Assembly: GCA_944472155.2 (NCBI GenBank)
Contig: OX235279.1
Location: forward strand, 62,531,564-62,595,563
DNA from: Trichobilharzia szidati
Lineage: Eukaryota > Platyhelminthes > Trematoda > Strigeidida > Schistosomatidae
Reading direction: 5' to 3'
Length of the DNA stretch: 64,000 bases
Shown piece by piece: positions 13,393-24,592 of this stretch. The notes under the pieces are model-generated. The model saw only the letters and a list, made by a program, of their open reading frames with translations, searched no databases and was not told the origin of the DNA. Within the stretch, counting starts at the first letter, position 1. Each line of letters starts with the position of its first letter. The translations under genes and the position numbers were made by a program.

Positions 13393-14448
13393 CTAAGATA
13401 ATGTGATGAACTTATATCCATGATGTTGCTGATCAGTTAATATTCTCAACATCTGTTGGAACAGCTGAAATTCATAAACCTTCCTCACGCTAAAAAAAAA
13501 CCCACGAGAAGTAGAAATCCATTAGTTAATCCGTCTAAAGACTAGGTATTTACTCCCATAAATGCCATTGCAGATCAAATGAGATTTCAGAGATTGAAGG
13601 TAGTGACGTTCGCAAATTGTACGGAGTATACCAACGCAAGATCCTATACCAACAACTTCTATAGTGTTCGTTCTTCGAGTACCAAATGGTAAAGCAAAAG
13701 ACCAGATTTTGTCGTCCAAAGTACGTAATATATTTCAGGACCAAATCGCGGGTTAAAGTGAATGCTTAACTGGCTAGTCATCGTGCACGCACGTGACACG
13801 ACGAAGTACCAAATGGCGAGGATGATTGACCGGAAGCCTTCAGCTAAACAAGTCGACTTAAACAGTGGTGGTCAGCATCCAATGTTCAGTGATGATTGCT
13901 GTGGTCAATAATTTTGGGGAATTATTTACCGCTACAGCTCACTCCCCCTTAGTGGAGTTGTGAGTTCCCTAAGACAGAAACAGTTTGAAGTAAAAAAATT
14001 CTCGATGGTTCCCTTATGGGTGAAAAAAGTCTTCCAAACGGCTTGGTGGAGTGCCTACTGGTCTGACTGCCTATGCTAATAGGGTGTCTGTACATAGCTT
14101 CCTCGATGTTGTTCGTTGGATCCCGTGCTTCGTTTGTTTCTTGTCCAGTGCCCGACGCACCTTGAAAAGAAGACAAGAATGCTAAGAACCTTGTTGAGAA
14201 AATTGTACCAAATGAGCGTTTTTAAAAAAAATGATGTGTATCTACGATACAATAAGGTAATGTAAAGTTTAAAATACCGAAAAAATACATCTAATTTAAT
14301 TTTTTTAAGTGCATGTATAATGTACTGTTATAGGAAAAAAAATCTTTTACTTGTGTTTAGTGATGCTACATAAAAAAAGTTAATGTGTCTGAAGAGAAAT
14401 AATGATTAATACCACAAAGGAATGAGTTGGGTGGAACGCACCACTCAG

Positions 14449-15525
14449 TTATGTGATATAGGTGTGAAAGTATTCCAGGAATCTTACGTGACGTCCAGAC
14501 GTTCCCTTAGAGGGCTCGACCGAAGCTTCTGTGGCTTTCGCCGTGCTAAGGAGTTCTTCGAAGACTAAAGGATATTCAATTACTTGTGGGTTATCGGGTT
14601 CGTTTAGCTCTAGCCTAATAGGATTACCTTCCAAGTAAGCCGGTTTCAGACGGTCGATGCTGACGGTGTCTTCGCGGTCTTTCTTGTCTAAGACGAAGAA
14701 TTTGTCCGTACGTTTAATTACTTTATATGTTCCGTCATACGGAGGTTCTAGAGGGCGACGCACAGAGTCACGACGAACAAATACATGTGAAGAAGTTTTT
14801 AAACGGGGGTGAACGAAGACATCAATGGACTGTGGTCGGAGGGGAGCAGGTTTAACTGAACGCATTGAGTTTGTAAGCCTACTGACGTATGAGGAGTGAT
14901 CTACCACTGGTGAGAAGCTCGAGGGAGAAACAAACTCACCTGGAAGTCGTAGTGTCTTGCCATATACTAGCTCAGCGGTAGTACAACCAGCATCGGTTTT
15001 TAAAGCGTTTCGTACCCCTAGGAGAACTAACGGAAGGGATTCAATCCAATGGGTGTTATTTGCAGCTGATAAACCAGCTTTCAACTGTCTGTGTAGATGT
15101 TCTACCATACCATTAGCTTGGGGATGGTAGGCTGTTGTTCGAAAACGCATGCAACCAAGGATTTTAGTTAGAGCGAAGAATAAACCGCTTTCTAATTGCC
15201 ACTCGCAATCAGTTGTTATGGAAGATGGGCATCCAAAGTTTGCGATCCATCTTTCTACGAAGACGCGTGCGACGGTTTCAGCAAATATATCTTTGAGGGG
15301 TACTGCTTCAGGCCATCGTGTGAAGCGATCGATGCATGTTAACATATAAGTATATCCATGAGATTCTGGGAGGGGGCCAACTAAATCTATATAGACGTGT
15401 TCGAAACGGGCATCGGGGATAAGAAAGGTGCCAAGAGGGCTTTTGGTGTGTCTTATTACCTTGCGCTTTTGGCAAGCTAGGCACGTGTGTGCCCATTCCC
15501 TTACTTCCTTGTTAATACCAGGCCA
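14449..15525 (-). pseudogene. Gypsy integrase
   Basis: Continues in the same frame after the TGA: WPGINKEVREWAHTCLACQK (CxxC of the HHCC finger), then CIDRFTRWPEAVPL (first catalytic Asp), ITTDCEWQLES (second Asp) and ANGMVEHLHRQLK (catalytic Glu). Downstream are the GTYKVIKRTDKFFVLD C-terminal fold and TSGRHVRFLEYF. Cut by one nonsense codon and an upstream frameshift, so the polyprotein cannot be made intact. Confidence 0.92.
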
Positions 15526-16191
15526 TCAAAACCGACTAGTTACGAGCTTGACTGTAGTTCGAATACCTGGATGGGATAAGCCATGCAACGTATTGAAGAC
15601 GTTACGGCGATAACTTTTAGGTACGATAGGGCGAGGAGTACTAGTGGAAATGTCGCAGAGAATAGTATCCTTTCCTATCCCTAAGGGTTTCTCGGCTAAT
15701 TGTAGAGTTGTTTTCGACAACCCACGCTGAAGCTCGGAATCTTCTTTTTGAAGACGAGCCAGTTTTACAAGGTCTATGCCATCTATTTGGGTGAGGGAAG
15801 AAATGCGCGACGAGGCATCTGCCGCAGTGTTGTTTACTCCGGATACATGGCGAATATCGGATGTAAACTGTGAAACGTAGTCTAGTTGTCGTGATTCCCT
15901 GGGTGAATACTTATCTGAAGTTGAGTTCAGAGAGTACGTCAGAGGTTTGCGGTCAGTGAAAATGATGAATTCGCGACCCTCAACTGAATGTCGAAAGTGG
16001 CGTATAGCACAGTACATAGCTAGAAGTTCTCTTCCAAATGTGCTGTACTTCGTTTCAGCTAATTGAAGGCGCCTCGAGAAAAAGGCGAGTGGTTGCCACT
16101 CTTTGTTAACTAGTTGTTGCAGAACTGCGCCGATTGCAGTGTCTGATGCATCAACCGAGATACTTAACTGTGCCGTTGGATCCTGATACAT
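15526..16191 (-). pseudogene. Gypsy RNase H and integrase N-terminus
   Basis: Begins with SISVDASDTAIGAVLQQ (RNase H first Asp), FFSRRLQLAETKYSTFGREL (catalytic Glu), IIFTDRKPLTY (third Asp) and VSGVNNTAADASSR. It then enters the integrase zinc-binding region: LHGLSHPGIRTTVKLVTSRF. A TGA at 15528-15526 interrupts the frame, which otherwise runs straight into the integrase core. Confidence 0.9.
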
Positions 16192-16700
16192 GAGAAGGGT
16201 GGCATCCGCAATAGCTTTTTTACCTGAGTAAAAGCATGTCGAGAAGACGCGTCGAGTTCGATAGACTTGTTATTCCCTCGAAGGAGATCTGTTAATGGCT
16301 GAATCAGAGAAGCACAGATGGGAATAAACCGTCGGTAATAACTTACTAAGCCGTTAAAAGTGCGAAGACTTTTCACTGTTTGTGGCTCTGAAAAGTTCAG
16401 TATCGCCTCGACTTTAGTAGCCAGTGGGCGAATGCGTTGGCAGGCAGTAGTGTGACCCAGAAAGTCGAGTGAGTCAACGCCTATTTGACACTTTTGAATA
16501 TTGATGGTAACACCATGTAGGCGTAACCTTTCAAATACCAAGTTCAAGTGTCTAAGGTGAGTTTCCTTGTCTGTACTGGCGATGAGGCAGTCGTCTAAGT
16601 ATGCGCATACAAGGTCAGGACCGCGAAATACTTCATCGATGAAGCGTTGGAATGTTTGGGCTGCATTCCGGAGGCCGATTTGCACAAACGGACGAACGTA
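16164..16700 (-). pseudogene. Gypsy reverse transcriptase (C-terminal half)
   Basis: Reads FVQIGLRNAAQTFQRFIDEV, then AYLDDCLIAS with the catalytic YLDD, LDFLGH, and FNGLVSYYRRFIP, the typical Gypsy RT thumb/connection. The N-terminal RT motifs are absent because of the deletion at about 16700. At about 16215 an A-run (6 A on the minus strand where the RNase H frame requires 7) shifts the frame, so RT and RNase H sit in overlapping frames. Confidence 0.9.
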
Positions 16701-17341
16701 GCACGACGTCACGCCAAATGGCGTGGATGCTTGACCATGAGCCTTCAGATAAAGAAGTTTACTTAAAAGTGAGTGTCAGCACCCGAATTTTAGTGATGAA
16801 TACTGTGGCTTATAATTTTTGGGGAATTACCTACAGCGGCAATCTGAAATCTGTAGTGATTTCCACTCATTTATTACAACTCTACCATTGTTTAATCGTT
16901 TCTGTAAAACAGAAAACTCCACAACTGTCATTTTTCGTTAGAAAAATAAACCTTCTATTTATCTACTATCATTTATTTTGAATTATTAACACTTTTTAGC
17001 TACTTTTGAAATTCCTTTTTGGTTTCCTTTTCTCGAATTCTCTTTTCACAGGTACTGCCTTTATCCCACCATTGAGATAGTAATGATATCATCTACATCA
17101 CATTACTTAAACGGAGTGTTGAAATCACTAGGACTACGCTTTGCAGATATTCATAATATTTTGATAAAGATGGAGATATAGTTCTTGACGAAATCTGTCA
17201 ATCAATTTAAAACCTTCAAACGCCATATCCAAGACCGTACTTTATCGCGCGTGCTCCACATCTGACTAACCAATACTAGTTTTAATTTATGGAGCCTTTA
17301 TATTTAGTTTAAAGCACCAATCATCTCAGAGCCCCACTCAC

Positions 17342-17442
17342 CTCCTGACTCAGTAGACTTTTGAAAATACTGCGTAGCATTAACAATATTTAAACTGTAG
17401 CCTAATGTTTTGACATAACTCATTTCCATACAATTTATTCGA
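17342..17442 (-). CDS. Tentative exon, unknown protein
   Basis: 101 nt open for 33 codons on the minus strand, beginning RINCMEMSYVKTLGY and ending TQYFQKSTESG, flanked by CTTTTAG and a strong GTGAGT donor. One leading base and one trailing base fall in split codons. No family recognised. The splice sites are good, but an open stretch of this length can occur by chance. Confidence 0.3.
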
Positions 17443-18059
17443 CTAAAAGCTAAAGGCCTCTATTCGGTGCAAAATCTGTCAGCTTCCTGGTCACTGGATT
17501 CAAAAGTGTTACAACAGGCCGTGGAATAGATACTCCGTACTTGAATCCACAGAAGATTTCAAATCAATCCATCACATCAAGAAGCAAGAGCCAAGAAATC
17601 AATAGGTTTCATGTGAGTTCATCATCTCATAATAAGACCATCATTGAAAGACCTCTTTCAACTTGATTCACTCGTAGAGACTTGTGTAGGCCTCACAGTG
17701 TAGTATATAATAATAAAGGTACTGTTCCTGGTAGTTCTCAGCCAATAGCTAAATGAAGAACATTTAAAACACATAGTATCAGAAGCGACCGTGAATATAG
17801 CACAATGAACAGTAGTTGAAATCATTCGGGATGGATAGCCACTTCTCAGCTCAAAAGTTCCTTACATGCAAGGAACTTCTGTTATTGACAACTGTGTGTC
17901 ATCGTTTATGTAATTCATTTCTACATAATTTCTAAAATAAGTTTTCAATAATTTCCCATTCACAGTATTCAACAAAATGGTGGGACAGAGTCAGAATTCT
18001 AAAAAGTAATGTAGGTAGGTGGAGAGAGAGATTGATTACTGAATCCAAATTCCTCGAAT

Positions 18060-18150
18060 CTACACCCAACACCTGCACTAGCAATGACGCATTGAAACTT
18101 TATGTTCCGCTTGAACCCAAGGGAATAATAATAATACAAATGAAGCAAGA
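18060..18150 (+). repeat. RTE-type 3' tail fragment
   Basis: GCATTGAAACTTTATGTTCC, then GCTTGAACCCAAGGGAATAA and an ATA-rich tail: the same terminal motif as other RTE tails in this window. Confidence 0.5.
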
Positions 18151-21100
18151 AAGTTGTGACTACCTTGATATGATTATGAGCAATAATTTGCTCTCGAAAC
18201 GTGATCGGTAAATATTACTGTATAACAATGTGTGATTTTATCAAAGTAGAATTTGATCCATAATGGAGTTACACTCTACCACAGTGTCCAGGTTTTATCC
18301 TTTTAACCTTGAAAGTGAATATTACCCTATCCCTGGCAAGTAGGATCCCTTTTACAATTTGTTTTATAAAATCAGCAAAGATACGTACGTCACCAATGCC
18401 TTATATTTCTGTTTCACTGAATATCAGTGTTAAAATAAATGCAGAAAGTGTAGTGGATAACTGAATTTCAATATAGTGAATTTAAATTATGCATGTAAAT
18501 ATTCGACGTACAATATATCAACTTTTTCAACATTCATTGTGTTTTGTATATTCACTTCGTTAGCAGTTTGAAAACGGCATTATACGTGGAAATTTTATAA
18601 AAAGGCAGGGTGATTCTCGAGGAAATTTGGGGGATTTCGTGGATTAATTTAGGGGAATTTGTGTATTTTTCCGGAATTTTTCCAATAAACCCTAAATTTC
18701 CTTAGGATTTTTATTTGGGCAGGTTTTTTTTAAAGAATGCTGAAATATAAACAAGTCCACCAACTTATAGTTTTACAGACATTAGATTGTGGATAGTGCA
18801 GATACATGTATGTTTCCAAGTTATCATTATGCAGGAAACAAAATTTTCGAATAGTAAGGTCAGCGAAGTGCTTTTCAGTATTAGTATAATTTCGTGTAGA
18901 CTAACCTGGTGTAGTCACTTTATATCTACTTGTTAATATGTACACATTTGCAAATTGCAATATACTGGAAAATATTTAACTAGAGAAAGTTCAAGATACA
19001 TGTATATTCATGAGAAATCAGATAAACTAATTAACATATAAGTACACGTTTTGTTATGCCCATTAAACAGCCCATGCACTTTTCTGTGAACTCCGACCTG
19101 GGTAAATTAAGGATGTATTGATTGGAAAGGGACTTTCATTGCATGATCTGGGCATACAAAGAACTGTAGATCACTTCCTGTAACTGCATATAGTGTCTCG
19201 AGCCGCAAATAAGCTTTTACTGCCTACTCATTAGTTTAATAACATTCTAAAGATATTAGTATGTGGTAAAAACATAACCTACACCTAATGCAGTTGAATA
19301 ATAATTTAATTCCACTTAAAATAATGAAAGTAGCCAGTGTTATGTGTGTTTTATGAAAAACTTTATCCATGGAAGTTGATAGGTACTTGTAATTGTTTTC
19401 AGTAATTATAATCGGCAATAACCGAATACCAGCACACCAGACTACTACTACACTGTGTAGACAGAGGTCAGAAATTATTATTATGAAGAAGAATTATTTG
19501 TATTGTGTATTTGCACTTAAAAGAGATAAGAAAAAAACAACTAATGTTAATGCGGCAAGCTAACAGAAACAGGCACATATGTTAAATGTCTTTTTTCAGA
19601 TTTACAGTGAATCCTAGGTTTCAATTCATGTATAATCCCCATCCAGGCATTAATGAAAACAAAACACGTAGATCAGTGAAGAGTCTCTTTTCGGCGAATT
19701 CATTTTTCTTAGCTGTACAATCGCAAATATATATGTGTTATTTTGTATGTATATGTACATTAAGTTTGTCAAACAAAAATACAATTGGTTATAGTTATTT
19801 TAACTGAACAGGTGAAGATTGGTAATTGGAGTTACGTAATACAAAATAAGTCAAGAAAATTAGGTGTTAATGAAATTAGGGCAGTAACAAAGGTGATGAG
19901 TTGTCACAAACAGTTGTTAGAAGAAGTTATGTAATAACGTGAATAGTTTGATTAGTGAGTTTTACTCAGGATGCGCATAGGGACAAAGTAGATAATACGA
20001 AATTACGTAAGAGTTCTAAATGAATACAAGAATTATAAGCAATTAAATAACAGGCAAAGAAACAAAATTAAGTCATCAAAATCAAAAAATCAAATCAATT
20101 TTTGATTTTGATGACTTAATTTTGTTTCTTTGCCTGTTCTTTAATTGCTTGAGATTGGGATTATTCATTATTGTACAGATCTACTCAGTACAACGTAAAA
20201 ACAAGATTCACTTTCAGTGAATTGAATGGATACAGATATACTTTTAATTTTGTATGTAGTGACTAATCTAATTTAAGAATATATTACACTGAGGAAATTT
20301 ATTTAGTAAAAAGGTTTCCATGTTAATCACTAGTAAAAGCTTCAGTGTGCTACCGTTATACCCTCTATGCTTCCAGTGGTTTTCTTTTACAACCTTTTAT
20401 GATGCTAACAAACTTCGTGAGTTTTCCTTGGTGTGCATAACTGTCTTCACTTGTATGATAAGTTATAGCACAATGGTTAACTAAGAAAGAAGTGTATTGA
20501 ACAAAGAAAATAAATATTTGCAGGATAATACGATCTTGTATAATTTTGTGGATGTTTTCCAACTGAGTACATAATAAACAGTATCAAAATATAAGTTACA
20601 AAATTTCTGAACATACTTATTCACAATGACGTCAAGTTATAGAGGGAAAGTATAAGCAACATAATCCTAAAAATGATGTACGCAGACAAATTATTCACTG
20701 TTAAAAGACAAACTATTTACACTATAAGTGGACAAGAAAGGGGTAGAGTTCAGATTTTGTTTGGAAACAGGGATTTGTTAAAAACAGAATACAAGATCGA
20801 ACAACAAATTGGATTTATACATATCATTATAGAAAGCTCAAGAGGGTGAAAGTGAATTATAAAGTAAAATTATGGCATAAGCAAACGGTTAGGTAAAAAG
20901 AAAAGAAAAGAATACATGACATAAAATGTGTTTGTATTTTTCTGCAAATATGTTCGTTCTTTCTTTGTTCAAACTAATAAAGGGAACCATTCGTATGAAA
21001 AGGAGTGCATGTTGGAAGTGGTTTTCACATTTATCAGCAGTTACATTATCGCCGTCATTTGAGATTTCAGTAATAATAGGAATATCATGCTTGAAGTGTA

Positions 21101-23569
21101 AAATTTCACAGGACACCTTGACAGTTATTCCAAAATTTAAGATCCGGAAGCGACAGAGTATACTTCCATCATTTGTTTCACCTCATCTACGAAAACATCT
21201 AACCTGATTAGTTTGGTAAAGTGTTCAGAAGCCAACAGATACAACCCATTAGTTTAAATCACCTCATATTTCTCACATTAGCCAACTGGTTGATTTATTT
21301 GTACTAAAAGTTATATGGACTTTTCACAACATAGTTCACAGTTGTTGAATGGTGGTTAAGGGTGTTCATCATTAAAAGTAGAAGTATGTTGTATTACTCC
21401 TGACTTTAGGTTGTCGTGGAGCACGTATTCACGGAAATAGTTTGTCATTCAGCAGACTTTTGTGGTGCTGCTACATATGCATATTTTGACGCTTGTGACT
21501 TGATAGGGTAAATCATAAAAAATGATTTAGTTAAGTGAGATTCGTTGGTTATTGAAACTGTGTGACAGAAGATGCAAGTCAGAAGCAGCATAAACCATAG
21601 CCGTCTGATTGTTTTCATAGTGTAGACTAAAGAGAATCAGAGGACTTCATGGGACCATTGTAGCTTCGGATTATTCATCTTTTTTAATCAATTTATCATC
21701 ACTCATGGAGTAAAAAGAAAAGGGTAGGGGAAAGGAGTTAGTGATTATATTGTGCATTCTTGCAATCCCTCATTATCTCATATTCCTAAATAAATCATTG
21801 AAAAGGTGTAAGTTTAATGTTCTCTCTTTATTAGATCAGAGGTGTTAGGAGCAACCTAGGTACCAATTAGAGAAACTGGAATAAAGATTCTACCAGTTAT
21901 GTTGCCAAGACATGGTTAGGGGGGATGGCTACTTAAAGATCACCAATGTTAATTTTAGCTGAAACCCACAAGCAAAAGCAATTAACTCATAAAAGCCGTT
22001 AAAATTAATTATTTCATTATTCCTAACAGGATTAGTGTGTATGGATGAATCAGTAATTTACCTAATATGTGAGCACTGGTAATAAAACAGTAAATTTGAA
22101 AAATGCTGTCTAGAAGCAACACTTTCGATCGGAAAAGCGTCGAGGTTATTCAAGGGGAAAGTATTGCGAATTATCTGTCGACTAAGCTAGGAACCCTAAG
22201 AATACTAATCGTACCCAGCAGAATGCAAGCTAAAAAATGGCGGTTTAGTCATGCGCGGTACAGTAAAACATCATTTCTACGTAAATGTTTCGTTGTACCT
22301 AAGCCTAAAGTGAAAGAAATATAGAAATACGATGAAATTTTTCCATGCCAATGTTTCTCAGTGACGTTCATAACAGATATTTAGCTGATGAATTCAAGTC
22401 CTATGTATATTTTTCGAAATTCAGAAATTCACTTAGTTAAGATCTGTAGCAAAGAATATAAACACAAAATGATTATTTCGATTTGAAACAATTAATTCTA
22501 TTTAATAAATACCAACCATCAGTTTCAAATCTGTGCATTTAGACTATTTAGACAAATTTAATACAGATGTTTCATATGTGTTTAATAAAGTTAGAACAGA
22601 TGCTTCAAAATTTCACATTAAACATATTTTTGATAATGCCATTTGCTTTCATGTAAACTTTTAACTAATTATCTTAACTGTTAGTTCGCAAAGTAAGGAG
22701 AGAATTAATCTTGTTAGATTAGTGAATTAATCATGGATTTCTAACGTGGTTATTTGTTTGTTTGTGTGACCACTAAGCAGTTGTAGAGTACTGAAGTATG
22801 TGAGAGAAACTGAAAGCGTTTCACAAGTATATTATATGATTTGAACTTGCTTGAATGTTTATCTTGTATTTTGCGTATGATGTTGATTACTGTAAATAGT
22901 GTTGGTGATTCAAACATAAATTAAAGTTTTAATTCATAGTAGTTTAGTGAAAAATTCTCTGTAGATTACTGATCACTAACACGTCAGGATGGATATGTTA
23001 TCAAGAATAACAATAAACTGTAAGAAAGTTTTTGAGAAAAAGTTCACTGACTTTTTGATGGAATGAGTTAAAGAGACTAACACTTTAGCAGTGAAAAGAG
23101 ACCTGTAAAATCAATACATATCACAATTAAGGTGAGTTGATTTTGTGTAACATCCACATGACCTAACGTGATAAATTGGATTTATGGAATTTAGAGAAGG
23201 TTTCTGAGAACAACACTCCGGGAACAAATGGACGACTAATCAAAAACCCTATCTATTGTTTATTGCAGCCTTAGAAATATCTTTCAAAAGGTTGATGGTA
23301 CTTAGCATGTTGTTTAGATGTAATTCGAATAGTAATGACTTAAATTAAACCAGAATTCATATATGACGATCTAAATGTAACTGGGCATCTTTGTGCCTGA
23401 AATGAATAGAATTTACAACTTAGAACTTTGTGCATGAGGACAGAAATTCCAGTTACCACACTTCGTGAATGCACACATAAAGGTTGAGAAAAATATTCAG
23501 AGGAAGTAAAATAAACAGAAATCATCAGTAGAAAAAAATACTGGGAATAATGAGAATATTATCATTCTG
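18151..23569. other. Featureless AT-rich DNA
   Basis: Apart from the palindrome at 20.0 kb, nothing supported. The ORF at 22103-22324 (73 codons, ATG start) has no recognisable domain. A short sequence at 19687-19730 (CTCTTTTCGGCGAATTCATT then GCTGTACAATCG) recurs in modified form, inverted-independent, at 30277-30315, hinting at an old dispersed repeat. Confidence 0.4.
20037..20150. repeat. Near-perfect palindrome, 52-nt arms, 10-nt loop
   Basis: 20037-20088 and 20099-20150 are complementary with a single mismatch (the A at 20049 in ATAAC versus C on the right arm). The loop is ATCAAATCAA. No ORF or known element around it. Confidence 0.95.
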
Positions 23570-23760
23570 GGTGGTCATAAAAATTAGAAGCACCTGAGCC
23601 AATGACGACGATACTGAGCCATGTCATCAGCAGTTCCCAACCTTTGGTTTTAGAATCACTGGAGAACACAGCCAAGTATTCTACATTTTCTGCTTGACTT
23701 ATTGTAACAGTCAAAGAGTTAATGGATTGATACCATGTTTGGTCTGACAACTACTAATTC
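23570..23760 (-). pseudogene. LINE C-terminal fragment
   Basis: RQTWYQSINSLTVTISQAEN resembles the KTWHQSMKSLT..LSHV block, and in a shifted frame MAQYRRHWLRCF matches the MAQNR.QWRRC end seen at 58.8 kb. Short, frameshifted, 5'-truncated. Confidence 0.5.
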
Positions 23761-24430
23761 TATTCCAACTTAATTCTAAATGAGCATATCTCACTGGTTG
23801 TATAAGAAGCAACCGGATAATAATTTTTTTCTGTTGAGACGAAGGACTTTTTATGACAGCAAAGGTGAAGACAAAGTTGAACTTATCTCTTTTGGATACA
23901 TAGAGATGAATTGAGTTTTTGCATCGCTGACACTTCACTTATGTGCAGATGTCTTGAGACCTTTAATCGGATCTTGTACAGGACTTTGAAGGATTTTTCA
24001 AACAGAGCTGAATTTTCTGAGTTCACGAGATGTTCTTTTGTTGAAACATGGACACACCTTCGTTATTCCTTAAATAGCTAAGCTGGGTAGTGTTCCCCAG
24101 AACGTTTAACTGAACTAAAACATTGAACATAAAAAACAAAACAGTTTTATGTTCATCAGTAAAGTCTTTATTTAAAACTTCCAGATTATCTCTGGAACCA
24201 CAGAATGAAGTACGTCAGCCAATTTTCAATGTGATGAAAAATAAAAATAAGGCAAATGGACATTGGTTGAATATGGTGAAGAGAGTATTGAAGCCACTTA
24301 TGTGTGATAAAGCTGTTGTTACGTTACCAATGCCGGAAAGAAGCCGAAGAATAGGATCAAAACTGATTGTCAAAAAATGCAAGAAATGAAAAAACTGCTG
24401 ATCAACTAGTATGTAAACATTCCGTCAGAT

Positions 24431-24592
24431 AAGGTTCGATCCCCCGCCGACGCACACCTGATATCTATGGTCGGCCTGGTAAATTTGTGCTACCGATATC
24501 GCATGCTGAAAATTTCATACTTGTACCAAAATACTGTGTGGAATCAAGCTATAATAAAATTTTTAAAAAAAATAAATAAATAAAATAATCTT
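24431..24592 (+). mobile_element. tRNA-derived SINE, 5'-truncated
   Basis: Begins inside box B (GGTTCGATCCCCCGCCGACG), then carries the CR1-tailed body: CACCTGATATCTATGGTCGG, GCTGAAAATTTCATACTTG, TGTGGAATCAAGCTATAATA. It ends in a long A-rich tail (AAATAAATAAATAAA). Loss of the 5' end is typical of incomplete reverse transcription. Confidence 0.78.

Larger units (their letters stand above)
13744..16835 (-). mobile_element. Ty3/Gypsy LTR retrotransposon, internally deleted
   Basis: From high to low coordinates: 5' LTR fragment (16835-16706), RT from its middle onward, RNase H, integrase, a polypurine tract (AAGGGGGAG at 13950-13942) and the 3' LTR starting TGTAGCGG at 13936. Both LTR pieces start TGTAG on the minus strand and share TAATTCCCCAAAA and CGCCATTTGG. 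Gag, protease and the N-terminal RT are missing: LTR sequence joins RT directly near 16700. Domain order (RT-RNase H-integrase) places it in Gypsy. Schistosomes carry several such families; I do not name one. Confidence 0.88.

Noticed and set aside
22103..22324. 73-codon ATG ORF
   Set aside because: Basic but featureless, no homology recognised, no poly(A) signal or partner exon; not strong enough to call a gene.
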